Assembly: GCA_021613375.1 (NCBI GenBank)
Contig: CM038702.1
Location: 28,723,349-28,787,348, forward strand
Source of the DNA: Megaleporinus macrocephalus
Taxonomy: Eukaryota; Chordata; Actinopteri; Characiformes; Anostomidae
Reading direction: 5' to 3'
Length of the DNA: 64,000 nucleotides
A model generated the notes under the pieces. The model was not told the DNA's origin, did no database searches, and saw nothing but the letters and a program-made list of their open reading frames with translations. The number at the start of each line of letters is the position of its first letter. The first letter of the stretch is position 1. A program made the translations under genes and the position numbers. Shown here in pieces: positions 60,501-64,000 of this stretch.

Positions 60501-63100
60501 ACTGGAGTCATTGTCATGATCACCAATTTGGTGGAAAAAGGCCGGGTGAGGGGAAGTGGACTTCTCAAATTCAGATTACTTTCAAGTATATGAACATTGC
60601 ACCAGTATGGAAATCGTGCGCTGATATTCAAGATCTTTATTGTACATAATTACTGCTGCTGATTCAAACGCAATTCCTGTGACAGTATTAATGTTTATAT
60701 CAACATATAACAAAACCAGGAAAATCAGAGCGTGCAGGTGCTGGAGTGGTTTGCCCGCAGTCCAACAAATATGGTTGCACAGCTGTGTATAAAACTATGC
60801 TTTCAAAAACTGGATCAGTTTGTGTCTTCAGTCAACAAACAATTATTAAGTGTGGTTAAAAGTAAAGTTGGTGTAACACAGTAGTAACAATGCGTGTCCC
60901 AACTTTTTTTTAAAAGAGCATATGTTTAGCATATATATTTTACTGTTTTTTTATTTAATACAGGTAGAAAGAAATGATTTATCATTACATTCAGATTTTA
61001 TTAGCACTTTCCATGTCCTAATGTTTTTGGAATTGGGATATGTATAAATATGCATAAATAATACTTAAAAAATACAGAAACTGGAACAGAATCTAACTGG
61101 AATACTATAATATTTATAGGTAGAGGGCTGAAAGTGCATTAAGTACTGATATTGTAGTGCAATAGGCAACTATAGAATATTATAAACACATTATCAAATT
61201 AATTTTAAAATATCTTTCAAATCAAAACATCTGTCTGAGGCCAACATGCTAATAATTAGGAATGTTAGACATATGTTAGATATTTAGCAGAATTGTTAGT
61301 AACAGGATTGAACATTTCTATACTTTTTTGCCATCTGTATCTTACATTTAATTCATTAACAACATTGTATGTACAACAGAGGAAATGTGATCAATACTGG
61401 CCTATGGAAAACCAAGAAGAGTATGGAAGTTTTCTTGTTACCCTGAAAAGCACTAAACCCTTGGCGTACTATACTAGAAGGACGTTTACTTTGAGAAACA
61501 TCAGCCTCAAAAAGGTATGTATTTCTCATGACCATAATTTGTGTGCACAGTATGTACTTTTTAGATTCTACTGTCTTGCAAACAAGAGCCTGGTTAGTGC
61601 CTCCAACTGTTCACATCTATACGACATAATAAAACTGGCCAAAGTATTGATTCTCATCAGGAGTCATGTCTCTTTATTATTATTGATTATTATTTCTATG
61701 CCCAGGGTTCTCAAAAGACTCGCAGTCAGGAGAGGACAGTTGTTCAGTACCATTACACTCAGTGGCCAGACATGGGCGTCCCTGAGTACACACTACCAGT
61801 ATTCTCCTTTGTACAAAAGTCATCTCAGGCCCAGACAGCAGACTCAGGCCCTGTGGTGGTGCACTGCAGGTAAATGGTTAGAGGGAGACTGAGCCGATAC
61901 CTTGGGTGTTTATGACCATTACCAAGGTACCATCTTATAATGATGAAACAGATGAACTGATGAAAAAATGCTCCCCAACATCTTTGTCCAGCTAATTTGT
62001 TTGCGTGTGTTTGCGTGTGTAGCGCTGGCGTGGGAAGAACCGGAACTTATATAGTCATAGACAGCATGCTCAAGCAGATAAAGGCTGAGGGTACAGTGAA
62101 CATCATTGGTTTCCTCAAGCACATCCGGACCCAGAGGAACTACCTAGTGCAGACAGAGGTACGAGCAAGGCACCGTACACATTACCTTACAAAACTAACA
62201 ATACTATACCATTACCAACACAACACAGAACCAATCATAGATACCTGTAAAGGAACAGAACAAATCTGGACAGAGGTACCAATATTTGTTGTTTTGGCTC
62301 TTGGTTTCAAATATAAGCACAAAAACACTTTACTGCTCAGCCTAACCAAGCGCTTTTATTTACTAAGGCAAAAGGACAAAAAACAATGAAGCTTTAAAAC
62401 AAGAAGAAACATACACAATAGAAAAGATACCGTCTAAGTCTGGTAATGTCTGTGGGTTGCAAACTTCAAGAAATCATCAAATGCAAAAGAGAATTAAACA
62501 TAACAAAATTATCTTTGCACCCAGTTACTTTGATAATTGTAAATTGGTGAACTATAGAATATTTTCTAATACTCATGTGATTCACCTGGTATAGAAATAT
62601 CAGCTGACATTATGTCATGTTTTTTTTTAAACCAACATACTTGAGTACAGAACCAAATTAACAAAAACTGTCTCACTGTCTAATTATATAGGGACAGCAA
62701 TAAGTTAAGCCTCACTAGTACATCTTGAAACATCACATTTTATGAGTAGTGAATCTAATTCCCCTGTCTTGTGTGCAGGAACAGTATGTTTTCATCCACG
62801 ATGTCTTAGTAGAAGCCATTAAATGTAAAGAGACACGAGTATCATCCAGCCACATTCACGCCTATGTTTCTGACCTTCTTACTCCTGGACCAACAGGCAA
62901 GACTTGCCTGGAGAAACAGTTCAAGGTATGACATGATTACCTTAATGCTTGTGCTCTGTGATCACAATAAAAAGGCTAATAATCTCACTCCTTTGGGTTA
63001 TTGTAGTTGATCTGCCAGAACTGTGCAAAGCAGCCTGAGTACTCAACAACTCTGAAGGAGCGCAACATGGCAAAAAACAGGACATCCGCTCTTATCCCTG
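34074..63100 (+). CDS. ptprz1: Receptor-type tyrosine phosphatase zeta (partial; 3' end outside window)
   Basis: Twenty-five exons join in phase to about 1285 residues: 34074-34140, 42868-42936, 49260-49436, 49805-49956, 50419-50514, 50914-50980, 51274-51431, 53402-53552, 53670-53854, 53949-54075, 54212-54255, 54333-54987, 55610-56182, 56425-56569, 56689-56780, 58926-59011, 59359-59379, 59601-59697, 60118-60200, 60411-60545, 61380-61514, 61706-61869, 62023-62158, 62779-62925, 63007-63100. PTPRZ1 is a neural and glial chondroitin-sulfate proteoglycan receptor (ligands known in vertebrates include pleiotrophin and contactins) whose cytoplasmic domain dephosphorylates tyrosines. Order seen: signal peptide (1-22), carbonic-anhydrase-like domain, FN3, Ser/Thr-rich SG-containing region, membrane span (about 864-887), phosphatase D1, start of D2. 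FN3 text such as [11 protein letters not shown] and VTWERPR fits PTPRZ1 better than PTPRG. Teleosts have a and b copies; which one is not decided. The start of exon 13 is the least certain junction. Confidence 0.94.
38830..39250. other. Unidentified GC-richer patch, open in both directions
   Basis: On the - strand a 140-codon frame runs through most of it. On the + strand a frame of about 60 codons ends at 39070 (reading [16 protein letters not shown], then [12 protein letters not shown]). Neither has splice sites or similarity I recognise, and the composition is amphipathic rather than low-complexity. It may be a relic of a mobile element or processed gene, or chance. Confidence 0.2.
40310..40349. 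repeat. (TTTA)n microsatellite
   Basis: About ten TTTA units with two interruptions, inside ptprz1 intron 1. Confidence 0.85.
43350..44148 (+). mobile_element. Internally deleted Tc1/mariner element, copy A
   Basis: The left end has AAAAGTATTCACTCACCCAT and the right end ATGAGCAAATACTTTTGGCA, forming terminal repeats. The interior gives the N-terminal helix-turn-helix region (MGRS, then [11 protein letters not shown]) joined abruptly near 43635 to the C-terminal catalytic part ([34 protein letters not shown]). The section with the first catalytic Asp is missing and the last acidic position of the DDE triad is altered, so it cannot encode transposase. It lies in ptprz1 intron 2. Confidence 0.88.
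44255..45205 (-). mobile_element. Tc1/mariner relic, copy B (opposite strand)
   Basis: Read on the - strand this is the same family as copy A: AACATGTTCTGTGGATG near 44690, a GCCAAGTAGTGTAAAGC stretch, GCTTCATGGCATGAG, and an ACACCTGTGTA/CTTTTGTGAAACA leader near 45110-45160. It is diverged, with stops and indels, and both ends are frayed. It begins about 100 bp after copy A, in inverted orientation. Confidence 0.75.
47745..48150. mobile_element. Hairpin MITE-like repeat, copy 1
   Basis: GGATCAGACACAGCAGTGC and TGCTGGAGTGTTTAA on the left are mirrored by TTAAAAACTGCAGCAGCAC and TGTGTCTGTTCCAGCACAA on the right, so the single strand can fold back. Internal landmarks are CCTGTGACCACTAATGAAGG and CTAATAGAGTGGACAGTGA. 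This resembles a family I associate with otophysan fish genomes. A related diverged piece lies at 48780-49010, ending CTAATAAAGTGGACAGTGAG. Located in ptprz1 intron 2. Confidence 0.6.
51452..51534 (+). repeat. (CA)n microsatellite
   Basis: About forty CA units with minor interruptions, starting only 20 bp inside ptprz1 intron 7, immediately after the exon 7 donor. The exon 7 frame reads through into a His/Thr run, which is not coding. Confidence 0.95.
51725..52165. mobile_element. Hairpin MITE-like repeat, copy 2
   Basis: Same family as the 47.7-kb copy but in the opposite orientation: AGATGTAAAGTCAGAGACGA, TTTCATTAGTGGTCACAGGA, CAGTCCAGCAGTGACACTGA and CACCACCACCATGTCGGTGT. It is bounded near 52160 by TATGGTAAGTGGAGCTGATA. 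Located in ptprz1 intron 7. Confidence 0.6.
53670..54075 (+). other. ptprz1: ptprz1 exons 9-10: fibronectin type III domain
   Basis: Residues about 313-412. It begins [17 protein letters not shown], has the FN3 core Trp in VTWERPR and the conserved Tyr in [14 protein letters not shown], and ends DQFIVDMP. One domain spans two exons split in phase 0, as in mammalian PTPRZ1. The short exon 11 (54212-54255) adds an acidic spacer, [14 protein letters not shown]. Confidence 0.92.
54333..56182 (+). other. ptprz1: ptprz1 exons 12-13: Ser/Thr-rich proteoglycan region
   Basis: Residues about 432-840, low-complexity and rich in Ser/Thr/Pro. Probable glycosaminoglycan attachment sites are SGSG at about 718-721 in an acidic setting ([11 protein letters not shown], matching the human DEESGSG site) and HGSGDYE near 763-769. 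The region is about 410 residues in two exons of 655 and 573 bp. In mammals one very large exon codes for most of a far longer region. Exon 13 is placed at acceptor TTTGTCAG/TG (55610); an in-phase upstream acceptor TCATCAG/AT at about 55507 would add about 34 residues. Confidence 0.75.
55540..55554 (-). promoter_or_regulatory. CTCF-like binding motif (reverse)
   Basis: On the - strand CCAACAGGGGGCACC matches the CTCF core at 14 of 15 positions. It lies just before ptprz1 exon 13 and points toward the two forward motifs at 482 and 17329. Occupancy is unknown. Confidence 0.4.
56425..56780 (+). other. ptprz1: ptprz1 exons 14-15: transmembrane span and juxtamembrane segment
   Basis: Exon 14 encodes a short stalk, [10 protein letters not shown] (human PTPRZ1 has SNSSHESRIG), a basic/acidic ERERR patch, then a hydrophobic span of about 24 residues ([19 protein letters not shown] through IYW, about 864-887). 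Exon 15 begins the cytoplasmic side with [13 protein letters not shown], close to the human RKCFQTAHFYLED. Confidence 0.9.
57215..57590 (+). mobile_element. LINE fragment (endonuclease-RT linker region)
   Basis: Broken frames read [20 protein letters not shown], then ENLW and later a [13 protein letters not shown] segment, which correspond to residues about 375-510 of the LINE at 23.9 kb (VDLEDYASGVTGYISSC; PDELNEFYARFD). The segment between is deleted or scrambled. Dead fragment in ptprz1 intron 15. Confidence 0.7.
57834..58822 (+). mobile_element. Deleted Tc1-like element with paired ends
   Basis: The left end TACAGTCGTGGCCAAAAGTT and the right end (on the - strand) TACATTGGTGGCCAAAACTT form a terminal inverted repeat flanked by TA, the Tc1/mariner target. 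The interior keeps an N-terminal helix-turn-helix piece (from 58207: [18 protein letters not shown], then [13 protein letters not shown]) and a C-terminal tail ([19 protein letters not shown]). The catalytic DDE core is missing. A non-autonomous relic of about 1 kb in ptprz1 intron 15. Confidence 0.8.
59359..59379 (+). other. ptprz1: ptprz1 exon 17: 21-nt microexon
   Basis: Seven codons (ILKESYE) with TTCATTAG before and GTAAGA after, phase 0 on both sides, so it can be skipped without a frameshift. It aligns with the human segment TLKEFYQ in front of the D1 phosphatase domain. Confidence 0.85.
60546..61379. other. ptprz1 intron 20
   Basis: Contains a diverged piece (about 60890-61050: GTGTCCCAACTTTTTTT and TTTTGGAATTGGGATATG) related to the MITE-like element at 22.6-23.0 kb. 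Nothing else recognised. The long + strand frame from 61293 is real only where it overlaps exon 21. Confidence 0.4.
62159..62778. other. ptprz1 intron 23
   Basis: AT-rich, no feature recognised beyond the flanking splice sites. Confidence 0.4.
63007..63100 (+). other. ptprz1: ptprz1 exon 25: start of D2 phosphatase domain
   Basis: Encodes [16 protein letters not shown] and ends KNRTSALIP, the N-terminal edge of the second domain, with a GTGAGT donor following. The remaining D2 exons and the C-terminal PDZ-binding tail lie beyond the window; the 900 bp after this exon contain no further exon of the gene. Confidence 0.9.
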
Positions 63101-63632
63101 GTGAGTAGCCTTATGCCGTAGACTGTTCAAGTCATGCTAATGATAACAGTTCATATACACCTTAAAGAGTCACTGTTGTCTATCAGGGTTAAGTAATCCA
63201 ACATTCTAGTCCTTGTAAGGACATTCAGAGAGCACTGCATTGTGGTGGTGATATTGGCATGAACTAGTGTTCGTAAAGTTAGCGCATTTCTTTACTTAGC
63301 AATGTTTAATAATTGAAAAATGGAAAAAGCTGCCATAGTAGCAGTCCTAGAATAGAATCTCGTGGGTCACCACAGGACACACAAATTTGTACATACAGAT
63401 GCTTCTAACTTAAATTTTCAAGTCTATTTATTTTCTATTGTCTAGTCTATAATTAATAATAATTCTATAATGAATCTATCTATCTAGTAGAACAGTGTCA
63501 TCTGTGATGTCAAAGTTGACACTAAGATCAAATAAGTAAACATATGTGGCTGTGGTCAGAAAAAAAATATCATGATTTATTTTCACCGTTGCTGTCTCTG
63601 TTCTATGAAGTTGCCTAAAATGCAGTGCGAGT

Positions 63633-63790
63633 GGAGTGCCGTGTGAAAGAGGAGTGCAATGTGAAAGAGGGGTGCAGTGTGAAAGAGGGGTGCAGTATGA
63701 AAGAGGGGTGCAGTGTGAAAGAGGGGTGCAGTGTGAAAGAGGAGTGCAGTGTGAAAGAGGGGTGCAGTGTGAAAGAGGGGTGTAGTGTGG
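63633..63790. repeat. 18-bp minisatellite, 8.8 copies
   Basis: Tandem copies of GGGGTGCAGTGTGAAAGA, eight full units from 63633 and a partial ninth, differing by only one or two bases. Because 18 is a multiple of 3, several frames on both strands stay open and give hexapeptide-repeat ORFs (CSVKEG on +, HTAPLF on -). These are not likely proteins. Confidence 0.93.
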
Positions 63791-63990
63791 GGGTATTTTA
63801 CACCAGACAATAAAAATGTGGCAAAATGTGATGTGTGCAAGAAGGCTATTTGGTGCAGTGGCAACACCACAAATTTGTATAAACACATAAAACAACATGG
63901 AAAAGAGAACTCCAAGCAACAAAAGAAAGAAAGGGAAGCAGAGGTAAGGCCCTCAGAGAGAGCCTCAAAGTATCCAGGTAGCTCAAAGAG
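63773..63990 (+). pseudogene. BED-type zinc finger fragment (hAT-like / ZBED)
   Basis: In the frame of 63821 the sequence reads WGYFTPDNKNVAKCDVCKKA, then SGNTTNLYKHIKQHG, a BED zinc finger with C-x2-C and H-x3-H ligands and the usual aromatic (W/YF) start, followed by a charged stretch. The frame opens only after a TGA at 63770 inside the minisatellite and has no start codon. Such fingers are the DNA-binding head of hAT transposases and their domesticated ZBED relatives. It lies in a ptprz1 intron and runs off the window, so a hAT-derived fragment is most likely. Confidence 0.65.
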
Positions 63991-64000
63991 TGTTCAAAGT

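Larger units (their letters stand above)
59601..62925 (+). other. ptprz1: ptprz1 exons 18-24: phosphatase domain D1 (catalytic)
   Basis: Residues about 956-1250. Motifs in order: the KNRYINI phosphotyrosine-recognition loop, [17 protein letters not shown], the WPDMGVP loop with general-acid Asp1127, the signature [10 protein letters not shown] with nucleophile Cys1159 split by an intron after its AG-leading Ser codon, and the Q-loop region [15 protein letters not shown]. All residues expected for catalysis are present, so D1 should be active. D1 closes with SHIHAYV and the linker to D2. Confidence 0.93.

Noticed and set aside
61293..61892. 199-codon frame as a separate gene
   Set aside because: Only the parts overlapping ptprz1 exon 21 are coding; the rest is intron read-through and a shifted frame of exon 22.
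63625..63813. Hexapeptide-repeat ORFs (CSVKEG on +, HTAPLF on -)
   Set aside because: Both are translations of the 18-bp minisatellite, which stays open because 18 is divisible by three.
1..64000. CRISPR arrays, operons or a prokaryotic defence system
   Set aside because: The DNA is spliced vertebrate sequence; the tandem repeats present are microsatellites and one minisatellite without spacers.

Overview
The window is ordinary vertebrate nuclear DNA, almost certainly from a ray-finned (teleost) fish. It is AT-rich, its genes are split by introns with GT/AG junctions, and it carries fish-type L2/CR1-group LINEs, Tc1/mariner copies, MITE-like hairpins and microsatellites. Several hairpin repeats resemble ones common in otophysan fishes (characins, catfishes, electric fishes), but that narrower placement is only an inference. 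Reading every splice junction and phase by eye gives three host genes.

Layout: (1) 1-13.8 kb: slc13a4 on the + strand, a 16-exon Na+/sulfate cotransporter gene whose exons join in phase to a complete 629-residue protein, with a GC-box promoter about 0.5 kb upstream. (2) 14.3-17.3 kb: coa6 on the - strand, tail-to-tail with slc13a4. It has two coding exons for a 79-residue mitochondrial complex IV assembly factor, and its CpG-rich promoter and first non-coding exon probably lie near 17.1-17.4 kb. (3) 17.4-34 kb: intergenic DNA with an approximately 100-base G homopolymer, a palindrome-rich repeat, a Tc1 relic and one LINE with an uninterrupted 1002-codon endonuclease/reverse-transcriptase frame. 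(4) 34.07-63.1 kb and beyond: ptprz1 on the + strand, a receptor tyrosine phosphatase zeta gene. Twenty-five exons can be placed, from signal peptide through an acatalytic carbonic-anhydrase domain, FN3 domain, Ser/Thr-rich proteoglycan region, membrane span and complete first phosphatase domain, to the start of the second. The window ends inside the gene. Its introns hold two opposed Tc1 relics, an internally deleted Tc1 element with recognisable ends, LINE debris, hairpin MITEs, a CA microsatellite, an 18-bp minisatellite and a BED zinc-finger (hAT-like) fragment.

The three genes are not one pathway. slc13a4 imports sulfate, coa6 serves copper delivery to cytochrome oxidase, and ptprz1 is a neural chondroitin-sulfate proteoglycan receptor. 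A loose thematic link (sulfate supply and a sulfated proteoglycan) exists but nothing in the sequence shows a functional connection. I found no convincing novel system. The points most worth checking are the compact, two-exon proteoglycan region of ptprz1 and a possible read-through secreted form, three CTCF-like motifs (two forward, one reverse) around the locus, the giant poly-G tract, the intact LINE frame and the minisatellite/BED-finger junction.
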